Assembly: GCA_015487335.1 (NCBI GenBank)
Contig: WFPZ01000294.1
Span: 1 to 14,195, forward strand
Length of the DNA: 14,195 nt
Direction: 5' to 3'
From: Paracoccaceae bacterium
GTDB lineage: Bacteria > Pseudomonadota > Alphaproteobacteria > Rhodobacterales > Rhodobacteraceae
Part shown: positions 7,965 to 13,266 of the stretch, piece by piece
Layout: each line of letters begins with the position of its first letter
Position numbering within the stretch: the stretch's first letter is position 1
Notes under the pieces: model-generated
What the model saw: only the letters and a program-made list of their open reading frames with translations
Told to the model about the DNA's origin: nothing
Database searches by the model: none
Program-made: the position numbers and the translations under genes

Positions 7965-8983
7965 TACCTTTTCCCCTTCCTTGCCGTCTGTCTTCCCGCC
8001 GGCCCGGGCTGCGGCAGGCCAAGGGCGCGCCGATCCACCGGCGCGGCCGGCGCCGAGGTGCGCTCGGCCACCCGCAGCCGCGCCGAACGGGCGCGCGGGT
8101 TTTCCGCCAGCTCGCGCGCATCGGGCCCCTCGCCTCTGACGAGCAGCCGGAAGGCGGGCTCCTGTGCCTCCCGTTCGGGGGCGTGGCGGCTGCCCCCGCC
8201 GCCGGTCGAAGAGCGCGCCTGCAGGAACCGCTTGACGATCCGGTCCTCAAGCGAATGAAAGCTCACCACCGCCAGCCTGCCGCCGGGCGCCAGGGCGCGC
8301 TCTGCCGCTTCCAGCCCCGCAACCAGCTCGCCGAACTCGTCGTTCACCGCGATGCGGATGGCCTGGAAGCTGCGGGTGGCCGGGTGGCTCTGGCCGGGCC
8401 GGGGCCGCGGCAGGCACCCCTCGACGATCGCGGCCAGCTGGCGGGTAGTCTCGATCGGCGCCTCGGCACGAGCCGCCACGATGGCGCGCGCGATGCGCCG
8501 CGCCGCGCGCTCCTCGCCGTAAAGGTAAAGGATGTCGGCCAGTTCCGCCTCGCTGGCGGAGTTCACCAGATCGGCGGCGGACGGCCCGGACTGGCTCATG
8601 CGCATGTCCAGCGGGCCCTCCCTCATGAAGGAAAAGCCGCGCTCGGGCCGGTCGAGCTGCATCGAGGAAACGCCGAGGTCGAGCACCACGCCGCTCAGAT
8701 CGCGGCCGTATTCGTCAAGCCGCCCGAAGGTGCCCTGCACCAGCTCCAGCCGGGAGCCGCAGGCGCCCGCCCAGGCGGCCGCCATCTCGAACACCGCCGG
8801 ATCGCGATCGATGCCGATGACCTTCTCGGCACCGGCCTCCAGCAGGGCCCGGGCATAGCCGCCGGCCCCGAAGGTGCCATCGAGCCAGACCCCGCGCACC
8901 GGGCGCACGGCCTCCAGCAACGGGCGCAGCAACACGGGTATGTGGGGAAGATCGGCAGGCGTGGCGCGGGCAGCGGCGGCCAT
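7964..8983 (-). CDS. rsmH: 16S rRNA (cytosine(1402)-N(4))-methyltransferase RsmH (MraW)
   Basis: RsmH uses S-adenosylmethionine to methylate N4 of C1402 in the decoding centre of 16S rRNA. The 339 residues include the family start HIPVLLRPLLEAV (14-26), the SAM-binding loop DGTFGAGGYARA (35-46), GIDRDP (57-62), DLGVSSMQLD (102-111), FSFMREGPLDMRM (117-129), HPATRSFQAIRIAVNDE (200-216) and VVSFHSLEDRIVK (239-251). The chain is a little longer than E. coli RsmH (313), with a basic, Ala/Pro/Arg-rich tail after about residue 300. The ATG lies three bases after the mraZ TAG (TAG-CCC-ATG). Placement second in the dcw operon is the standard one. Confidence 0.97.
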   Translation of the reverse strand: MAAAARATPADLPHIPVLLRPLLEAVRPVRGVWLDGTFGAGGYARALLEAGAEKVIGIDRDPAVFEMAAAWAGACGSRLELVQGTFGRLDEYGRDLSGVVLDLGVSSMQLDRPERGFSFMREGPLDMRMSQSGPSAADLVNSASEAELADILYLYGEERAARRIARAIVAARAEAPIETTRQLAAIVEGCLPRPRPGQSHPATRSFQAIRIAVNDEFGELVAGLEAAERALAPGGRLAVVSFHSLEDRIVKRFLQARSSTGGGGSRHAPEREAQEPAFRLLVRGEGPDARELAENPRARSARLRVAERTSAPAAPVDRRALGLPQPGPAGRQTARKGKR

Positions 8984-8986
8984 GGG

Positions 8987-9484
8987 CTAGTCGTCCTCGT
9001 CGAGGAAGGACAGCACATCCACATCCGGTGGCAGGCTGTCGAGGAATTCCTGCGTGCGCGCGGTTTCGACCTCTTCGTAGGTCTTGGGGTTCCAGATCTC
9101 GAAATGGTCGCCCGAGGCAATGAAAAACGCCTCGTCGCCCAGGCCGATCTTCTCGCGCAGGCGCTGGGGCAGAACGAGGCGGCCGTCGTGATCGACCTCG
9201 GTGGTCATCGACTGGCCCTGGTAGAGACGTTCGAGGATCTTGCGCTTGGGCGAGCCGCGGGGCTTGCGGGCGATCTTGGCGTCGATCTCGTTGATCGCGT
9301 TGATGGTGAAGCATTCAAGATAGTCGCGGCGGTGGTCGCCGTAGACGATCACCAGCTGCGGGCGCAGGCCTTCCTTCCAGTCGGGATCCTCGGCCTCCAG
9401 AACACGGCGAAACAGGGCCGGGATGGAGACCCTGCCCTTCGCGTCCACCTTCTGGTGGAATTCGCCTCTGAACCGTCGCGCCAC
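8987..9484 (-). CDS. mraZ: Transcriptional regulator MraZ
   Basis: MraZ is a DNA-binding protein with two AbrB-like (SpoVT-AbrB) domains that in E. coli represses its own dcw operon. The 165-residue product shows the tandem half-sites: FRGEFHQKVDAKGRVSIPALFRRVL (about 5-29, with DxxxR at D14-R18) and TTEVDHDGRLVLPQRLREKIGLG (94-116, with D98-R102). I chose the GTG at 9484-9482 (product MARRFRGEFHQK) because family members begin this way and AAGGAG and AAGGA lie upstream. The reading frame stays open for about 43 more codons, but that extension is low-complexity and not family-like. It is the first gene of the operon, after a long leader. The acidic end (LDEDD) is unremarkable. Confidence 0.95.
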   Translation of the reverse strand: MARRFRGEFHQKVDAKGRVSIPALFRRVLEAEDPDWKEGLRPQLVIVYGDHRRDYLECFTINAINEIDAKIARKPRGSPKRKILERLYQGQSMTTEVDHDGRLVLPQRLREKIGLGDEAFFIASGDHFEIWNPKTYEEVETARTQEFLDSLPPDVDVLSFLDEDD

Positions 9485-9876
9485 TGTCCTTGCGGCTCCT
9501 TTGCCTCGCCCCTGCCTGCCCCTCTTCTGACGAAAACGGCGGATTGAACTGCTGCCACTGTCCAATCCGCCGCCCTCGTCCCATTTCTGGGTTGGTCCAG
9601 CTGCGCGCGCCACCTGGGGGGATGTCTGCTCGCCCGCGCGCCGGATCTCCTGGTTCGATGAAAGCGGGTGCCTGTATGAAACCTGACTTGGGAGATTATC
9701 GGGGTTCTCTGCTTCGCCCCTTTGGCCCGTTTCATCGTGTCAAAAGGGATGCCATGGGAATTCATGGAAATCAACAAAAAAGAAGCGCTGTCAGCTCATG
9801 TCTGCCAACACAGAAGGCCATTTCTCATTGCAGTCCGGCACCGAATTCCCCCACGTGATCACCTTTTGTAGTGGAG
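9485..9876 (-). ncRNA. Long 5' leader of the dcw operon, candidate UpsM-type sRNA
   Basis: If the TATAAT at 9883-9888 is used, transcription begins near 9876 and leaves about 390 nt of untranslated leader before mraZ. In R. sphaeroides the dcw operon has an unusually long leader whose 5' part accumulates as the sRNA UpsM (known from the literature, recalled, not searched). The position here is the same, but I cannot verify primary-sequence homology. Structures seen on the minus strand are a T6 run after a weak GAGC/GCTT stem (about 9774-9797), a CCATG-6-CATGG hairpin (9752-9767), a CCCA-GAAA-TGGG hairpin (9581-9592), and paired GCGCGC tracts near 9604-9642. None is a convincing intrinsic terminator, so the 3' end of any sRNA is not defined. 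Confidence 0.5.
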
Positions 9877-9882
9877 CAAAAA

Positions 9883-9888
9883 ATTATA
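9883..9888 (-). promoter_or_regulatory. -10 element TATAAT of the putative dcw (mraZ) promoter
   Basis: The minus strand contains a perfect TATAAT in an AT-rich island that stands out from the GC-rich surroundings. The -35 region at normal spacing (CGATTT or TCGATT, about 9906-9912) is a poor match to TTGACA, so an activator or the upstream A/T tract (T8 on this strand, 9941-9948) may help. It is the best minus-strand promoter I see upstream of mraZ. Confidence 0.55.
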
Positions 9889-9911
9889 CCCACAAGATGT
9901 AGGGAAAATCG

Positions 9912-9941
9912 ACCCATCTCCTGAATTCCCGCAAATTCCCA
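9912..9941 (-). promoter_or_regulatory. GGGA direct repeats, candidate MraZ operator
   Basis: On the minus strand TGGGA (9941-9937) and CGGGA (9931-9927) are exactly 10 bases apart, each followed by ATT. TGGGT follows at 9916-9912, 15 bases on, and another TGGGT overlaps the -10 box (9892-9888). MraZ in E. coli binds TGGGN repeats on a 10-base period near the mraZ promoter. The resemblance and position fit autoregulation, but the third repeat is out of period, so this is a candidate only. Confidence 0.4.
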
Positions 9942-9948
9942 AAAAAAA

Positions 9949-10165
9949 TAACTCACAAAGGCGCGATCATCGCCCATCGCCGAGGAAAACAGGCGTCATT
10001 CTCCCGGTATCTTCCCGAGATTCCACAAAAGTGATTCGCAGGCGGAACATGCTGTTCCATGTTTTCCCACCCCTTGCCTCTGCCCGGCGAAGCCCCTTTC
10101 GCAGGGCCATGATCGGTCAGCAAGACTTATGCATTTTCTGCATGGCAGCATTGCCCTTCCGGGGA
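9949..10165. other. Divergent intergenic region with two short inverted repeats, no gene seen
   Basis: Between the putative mraZ promoter and the promoter of the DUF1127 gene I see no credible coding sequence. It holds a perfect dyad, GGAACA-TGC-TGTTCC (10044-10058), which could be a repressor operator, and ATGCA-TTTTC-TGCAT (10129-10143). A GATTC site at 10033-10037 fits the GANTC methylation motif used by alphaproteobacterial CcrM. Which strand or gene these serve is unclear. Confidence 0.4.
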
Positions 10166-10192
10166 TTGTGCAGGCGCAGCATATGCCTATTT
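10166..10192 (+). promoter_or_regulatory. Candidate promoter of the DUF1127-sRNA transcript
   Basis: TTGTGC (10166-10171) and CTATTT (10187-10192) are 15 bases apart, which would start transcription near 10199, about 44 bases before the DUF1127 ATG. The homologous R. sphaeroides locus is driven by the stress sigma factors RpoHI and RpoHII, and the short spacing and TTG/CTAT elements are compatible with an RpoH-type promoter. The match is loose and was found by eye. Confidence 0.3.
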
Positions 10193-10242
10193 TCCCTCAC
10201 GAGGCAGCAATGCTTCACCACCCGATCAGAAGAGTAACCGAC

Positions 10243-10458
10243 ATGGCATTCGCACAAGACATCCGCAGCATCGAGGCCGGCCTCGCGCAGAAGGTTTCGG
10301 AAAACCTCAGGGCGCTGGCCGACAGCTATGCGAAATACCGCCTGTATCGCCGCACGGTGCGCGAGCTCAGCGAACTGAGCGCCGCCGATCTGGCCGACAT
10401 CGGGCTGAACCGTGGCGCCATCATCTCTGCCGCGCGCGAAGCGGTCTACGGGAAGTAA
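10243..10458 (+). CDS. ccaF1: Small DUF1127 (YjiS-like) protein, likely CcaF1 orthologue
   Basis: A 71-residue protein with the DUF1127 signature in its second half: YAKYRLYRRTVRELSELSAADLADIGLNRGAI (about 29-60), an Arg-rich helix followed by the L-S-x-x-D-L-x-D-I-G-L-x-R motif. In R. sphaeroides the small DUF1127 protein CcaF1 binds RNA, affects sRNA maturation and turnover, and is encoded directly upstream of the CcsR1-4 sRNAs; the same arrangement is seen here. I chose the ATG at 10243 (AAGAG 8 bases upstream) because the product then has the normal family length. The same frame is open back to an ATG at 10129, but that extension is not family-like. The protein is basic in its middle, with no signal peptide or membrane segment. 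Orthology rests on domain plus context, hence the tentative symbol. Confidence 0.9.
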   Translation: MAFAQDIRSIEAGLAQKVSENLRALADSYAKYRLYRRTVRELSELSAADLADIGLNRGAIISAAREAVYGK

Positions 10459-10465
10459 TTCGAAT

Positions 10466-10497
10466 CCAGACGGCTCCTCCTCCCTGAGCCCTCTGTG
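10466..10497 (+). ncRNA. CcsR-type sRNA hairpin 1
   Basis: The stem is CAGA-C-GGCTC (10467-10476) pairing with GAGCC-C-TCTG (10486-10495), nine pairs with one C/C mismatch. The 9-base loop and flank present CCTCCTCCC (10476-10484). It begins eight bases after the DUF1127 stop codon and would be cut from the same transcript. The loop motif resembles an anti-Shine-Dalgarno sequence, so GGAGG-containing mRNAs are natural pairing partners. Confidence 0.85.
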
Positions 10498-10500
10498 ACA

Positions 10501-10538
10501 AGCGGCGGCGTCTTCCTCCTCCCTGGGCGCCGCCGCGA
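10501..10538 (+). ncRNA. CcsR-type sRNA hairpin 2
   Basis: A perfect 9-bp stem, GCGGCGGCG (10502-10510) with CGCCGCCGC (10528-10536), encloses a 17-base loop that contains CCTCCTCCC (10515-10523). The stem sequence differs from hairpins 1 and 3 while the loop motif is identical. This is the pattern expected when selection acts on the exposed motif and on pairing rather than on stem sequence. Confidence 0.87.
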
Positions 10539-10570
10539 AAGATAACCGGAGCGACACGCTCCCGGCATAG

Positions 10571-10608
10571 ACGCCCCGGCCGTTACCTCCTCCCGACGGC
10601 CCCGGCGT
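10571..10608 (+). ncRNA. CcsR-type sRNA hairpin 3
   Basis: The upper stem GGCCGT (10578-10583) pairs with ACGGCC (10596-10601). A symmetrical CC/CC internal loop separates it from a lower stem, ACGCC (10571-10575) with GGCGT (10604-10608). The 12-base loop holds CCTCCTCCC (10586-10594). The linker from hairpin 2 (about 10538-10570, AT-richer in part) is a plausible RNase E site. Confidence 0.86.
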
Positions 10609-10616
10609 TGAAAGAG

Positions 10617-10658
10617 ACGGCGGCGCCTCCCTCCTCCCGGGCGCCGCCGTTTTCTTTT
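10617..10658 (+). ncRNA. CcsR-type sRNA hairpin 4, ending in the terminator
   Basis: A perfect 11-bp stem, ACGGCGGCGCC (10617-10627) with GGCGCCGCCGT (10640-10650), encloses a 12-base loop with CCTCCTCCC (10630-10638). A T-rich tract follows at once. The strongest stem of the four is thus also the transcription terminator, as expected for the last member of a co-transcribed sRNA array. Confidence 0.87.
10617..10658 (+). terminator. Intrinsic terminator of the DUF1127-sRNA transcript, possibly bidirectional
   Basis: The 11-bp GC stem (10617-10650) is followed by TTTTCTTTT (10650-10658), a standard Rho-independent signal on the plus strand. Read on the minus strand the same stem is followed by CTCTTTC, a weaker U-tract that could also end the convergent uvrD transcript about 95 bases past its stop codon. 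Confidence 0.85.
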
Positions 10659-10752
10659 CCCGAGCAGGCCCCGCCGGGCCCGGCCCGCCGCGCCCGCCGG
10701 ACGCCCTGCGAGGGGGCAGAGCCCTCTCCTGACAGCAGATCGCAGCCGCCCA
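10659..10752. other. Spacer between the sRNA array and uvrD
   Basis: This GC-rich spacer lies between two convergent transcripts. It contains a short inverted repeat GAGGG-7-CCCTC (10710-10726) and runs of GGCC/CCGG near 10666-10690 that can form several alternative stems in uvrD's 3' untranslated region. No coding sequence is credible. Confidence 0.5.
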
Positions 10753-13110
10753 TCAGAACGGCACGTCGTCCTCGCGCCCGGCGGCGACCACGAATTTCGC
10801 CACCACCTTCTTGGCCCCGGCCTTCTCGAACTCGATGTCGAGCTTGTCGCCCTCCACCCCCATCACGGTGCCGTAGCCGAATTTCTGGTGAAAGACGCGC
10901 TCGCCGGGGGTGAAGGCGGCCACCGCCTGCAGGTCGATGACGGATGAGCCGCCCCCCGGGCCGGGGCGGACGGTGCGCTCGGCGCGGCGCGCCTGCAGCC
11001 GCTTCCAGCCCGGCGAGTTGTAGACATCGGCCCGCTCGGCGCGCGCCTCCAGCCCGCCGGCCCGGCCCGGCGCCGCCGCGCCGTGGCCGCCGCCGTAAAG
11101 GCCGGGCGGCGTGAGCACCTCCACGTGGTCGGCGGGCAGCTCGTCGATGAAGCGCGAGGGAAGCTGTGATTGCCACTGACCATAGACCCGGCGGTTGGCG
11201 GCAAAGGAAATGGTGCACAGCCGCTCGGCCCGGGTGATGCCCACATAGGCCAGGCGGCGCTCTTCCTCCAGGCCCTTCAGCCCGCTTTCGTCCATGCTGC
11301 GCTGGCTCGGGAACAGCCCGTCCTCCCAGCCCGGCAGGAAGACGGCGGGAAACTCCAGGCCCTTGGCGCCGTGCAGCGTCATGATGGAGACCTTCTCGCC
11401 GGCCTCCTCGGCCTCGTTGTCCATGATCAGGGCGACATGTTCGAGGAAGCCCTGCAGGTTGTCGAACTCCTCCAGCGCCTTGACCAGTTCCTTGAGGTTC
11501 TCCAGCCTCCCCGGCGCCTCGGGCGTCCTGTCGTTCAGCCACATCGCCGTATAGCCGCTTTCGTCGAGGATGGTCTCGGCCAGTTCCACATGCGACTGCC
11601 CGGGGTCGATCGCGCGGGCGTGCCAGCGCTCGAAGGCGGCGACCAGCGCTGCGACCTCGCCCCTGGCCTTGCCCTTCAGCAGCCCTTCGGCGGCGGCGAT
11701 GCGCGCGCCTTCCAGCAGCGACACGCCGTTTTCGCGCGCCGCAAGCTGGATGGCCTGCAGCGCCTTGCCGCCGACCCCTCGCTTGGGGGTATTCACGATG
11801 CGCTCGAAGGCCAGATCGTCATCGGGGCTGACGGCGACGCGGAAATAGGCCATCGCGTCGCGGATCTCCATCCGCTCGTAGAAGCGCGGGCCGCCGATCA
11901 CCCGATACGGCAGGCCGATGGTCAGGAAGCGGTCCTCGAAGGCGCGCATCTGGTGAGAGGCGCGCACCAGAATGGCGATGTCGTCAAGCGACAGCGGCGC
12001 CATTCCCCGTGTGCCTCTCTGCAGCGCCTCGATCTCCTCGCCGATCCAGCGCGCCTCCTCCTCGCCGTCCCAATGGCCGATCAGCCGCACCTTCTCGCCA
12101 TCCTCGCCCTCGGTGAACAGCCTCTTGCCCAGCCGGCCCGCATTGGCCGCGATTACTCCCGAGGCGGCGGCCAGGATATGCCCGGTGGAACGGTAGTTCT
12201 GCTCCAGCCGCACCACGCGGGCGCCGGGAAAATCCTTCTCGAAGCGCAGGATGTTGCCCACCTCGGCGCCGCGCCAGCCGTAGATGGACTGATCGTCGTC
12301 GCCCACGCAGCAGATGTTGCGGTGCCCCGCCGCCAGAAGCCGCAGCCACAGGTACTGGGCGACGTTGGTATCCTGGTATTCGTCCACCAGGATATGGCTG
12401 AACCGGCGCTGGTAGTGCTCCAGTATGTCGGGGTTGCCCTGCAGGATGGTGACCACATGCAGCAGCAGATCGCCGAAATCCACCGCGTTCAGGGTGGCCA
12501 GCCGCTCCTGGTATTCGCGGTAGAGGCCGATTGCCGCGTTGTTGAAGGCCGCGCCCTCGCCCGCCGGCACCTTGTCCGGCGTCCAGGCCCGGTTCTTCCA
12601 GCCGTCGATGACATGCGCCAGATGGCGCGCGGGCCAGCGCTTTTCGTCAATGTTCGCGGCCACGATCAGCTGCTTGAGAAGGCGGATCTGGTCGTCGGTG
12701 TCGAGAATGGTGAAGTTGCTCTTCAGCCCGGCAAGCTCGGCATGCCGGCGCAGCATCTTGACGCAGATGGCGTGAAAGGTGCCCAGCCAGGGCATCCCCT
12801 CCACCGTCTGGCCCAGAAGCTGGCCCACCCGCTCCTTCATCTCGCGCGCGGCCTTGTTGGTGAAGGTGACGGCAAGAATTTCATGCGGCCGCGCCCGACC
12901 GGTGTTCAGCAGATGGGCGATGCGGGTCGTCAGGGCGCGGGTCTTGCCGGTGCCGGCACCGGCCAGCATCAGCACCGGGCCGTCCAGATGTTCCACCGCC
13001 TCGCGCTGGGCCGGGTTCAGCCCCTCAAGGTAGGGCGCAGGCCGGGCCGCCATGGCGCGCGCCGATAGCGAGCCCCCCCCGAAGGCATCGGATTCGTCGA
13101 AACTGCTCAT
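10753..13110 (-). CDS. uvrD: ATP-dependent DNA helicase, UvrD/PcrA family (superfamily 1A)
   Basis: A 3'-5' DNA helicase of the UvrD/PcrA type, acting in nucleotide excision repair, mismatch repair and removal of stalled complexes. The 785-residue product has LNPAQREAV (31-39, Q motif), Walker A AGAGTGKT (50-57), TFTNKAAREM (82-91), Walker B VDEYQDTN (242-249), GDDDQSIYGWRGA (270-282), EQNYRST (303-309), VSIMTLHGAKGLEF and EERRLAYVGITRAE. The C-terminal tail (about the last 60 residues) has a Tudor-like element, FHQKFGYGTVMGVEGDKLDIEFEKAGAKKVVAKFV, which in PcrA contacts RNA polymerase. The start is the ATG at 13110-13108; the frame is open far upstream, but that part is not family-like. No strong ribosome binding site is seen. 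An SOS box lies about 40 bases upstream, so LexA control is likely. Confidence 0.95.
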   Translation of the reverse strand: MSSFDESDAFGGGSLSARAMAARPAPYLEGLNPAQREAVEHLDGPVLMLAGAGTGKTRALTTRIAHLLNTGRARPHEILAVTFTNKAAREMKERVGQLLGQTVEGMPWLGTFHAICVKMLRRHAELAGLKSNFTILDTDDQIRLLKQLIVAANIDEKRWPARHLAHVIDGWKNRAWTPDKVPAGEGAAFNNAAIGLYREYQERLATLNAVDFGDLLLHVVTILQGNPDILEHYQRRFSHILVDEYQDTNVAQYLWLRLLAAGHRNICCVGDDDQSIYGWRGAEVGNILRFEKDFPGARVVRLEQNYRSTGHILAAASGVIAANAGRLGKRLFTEGEDGEKVRLIGHWDGEEEARWIGEEIEALQRGTRGMAPLSLDDIAILVRASHQMRAFEDRFLTIGLPYRVIGGPRFYERMEIRDAMAYFRVAVSPDDDLAFERIVNTPKRGVGGKALQAIQLAARENGVSLLEGARIAAAEGLLKGKARGEVAALVAAFERWHARAIDPGQSHVELAETILDESGYTAMWLNDRTPEAPGRLENLKELVKALEEFDNLQGFLEHVALIMDNEAEEAGEKVSIMTLHGAKGLEFPAVFLPGWEDGLFPSQRSMDESGLKGLEEERRLAYVGITRAERLCTISFAANRRVYGQWQSQLPSRFIDELPADHVEVLTPPGLYGGGHGAAAPGRAGGLEARAERADVYNSPGWKRLQARRAERTVRPGPGGGSSVIDLQAVAAFTPGERVFHQKFGYGTVMGVEGDKLDIEFEKAGAKKVVAKFVVAAGREDDVPF

Positions 13111-13150
13111 GGCGGCAACATAAGCGCGGGCAGGGAAAAGGGGAAGGCGT

Positions 13151-13165
13151 GTTCGGCGAATGTTC
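13151..13165. promoter_or_regulatory. LexA (SOS) box GTTC-N7-GTTC
   Basis: GTTC (13151-13154), seven bases, GTTC (13162-13165) is an exact match to the alphaproteobacterial LexA box. It lies 40 bases before the uvrD ATG and 101 bases before the divergent plus-strand gene at 13267. uvrD is a standard SOS gene, so it is the likely target; an effect on the divergent gene cannot be excluded. Confidence 0.75.
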
Positions 13166-13251
13166 GCGCCCTTGCCGAAAACCGCAGCGACAACCGCATG
13201 GCCTTCCCCTTGCCCCGGTCCGCAACCGCCCGCACACTGGCGATCACCCGA

Positions 13252-13260
13252 GAGGAGGAG
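13252..13260 (+). promoter_or_regulatory. Ribosome binding site fixing the start of the exported protein
   Basis: GAGGAGGAG lies 6 bases before the ATG at 13267. This strong site and the signal peptide that follows decide against the in-frame ATG at 13198, whose product would begin with a non-family-like 23-residue extension. Confidence 0.8.
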
Positions 13261-13266
13261 CGCCCC

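Noticed and set aside
9774..9797. T6 run after GCGCT in the mraZ leader as an intrinsic terminator
   Set aside because: Only a 4-bp stem with a G-T pair precedes it, which is too weak to call.
9490..9858. Plus-strand open frame of 122 codons opposite the mraZ leader
   Set aside because: It has no recognisable domain and poor composition, and its interval is better explained as the dcw leader.
10031..10237. Plus-strand open frame of 68 codons before the DUF1127 gene
   Set aside because: It has no ribosome binding site, no known motif, and would overlap the probable promoter of the DUF1127 gene.
10129..10242. Longer DUF1127 protein starting at the ATG at 10129
   Set aside because: The extra 38 residues are unlike the family, and the start would lie upstream of the candidate promoter; the ATG at 10243 gives the usual length.
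10117..10557. Minus-strand open frame of 146 codons covering the DUF1127 gene and the first two hairpins
   Set aside because: It is antisense to a clear DUF1127 gene and sRNA stems, and its translation has no family features.
10459..10658. The repeated CCTCCTCCC units as a CRISPR array or simple repeat
   Set aside because: The units are only 9 bases, irregularly spaced, and enclosed in stems of different sequence. Compensated pairing and the terminal T-tract fit an sRNA array instead.
13198..13266. Earlier start of the exported protein at 13198
   Set aside because: It would bury the signal peptide behind 23 residues, and the strong GAGGAGGAG site fits only the ATG at 13267.
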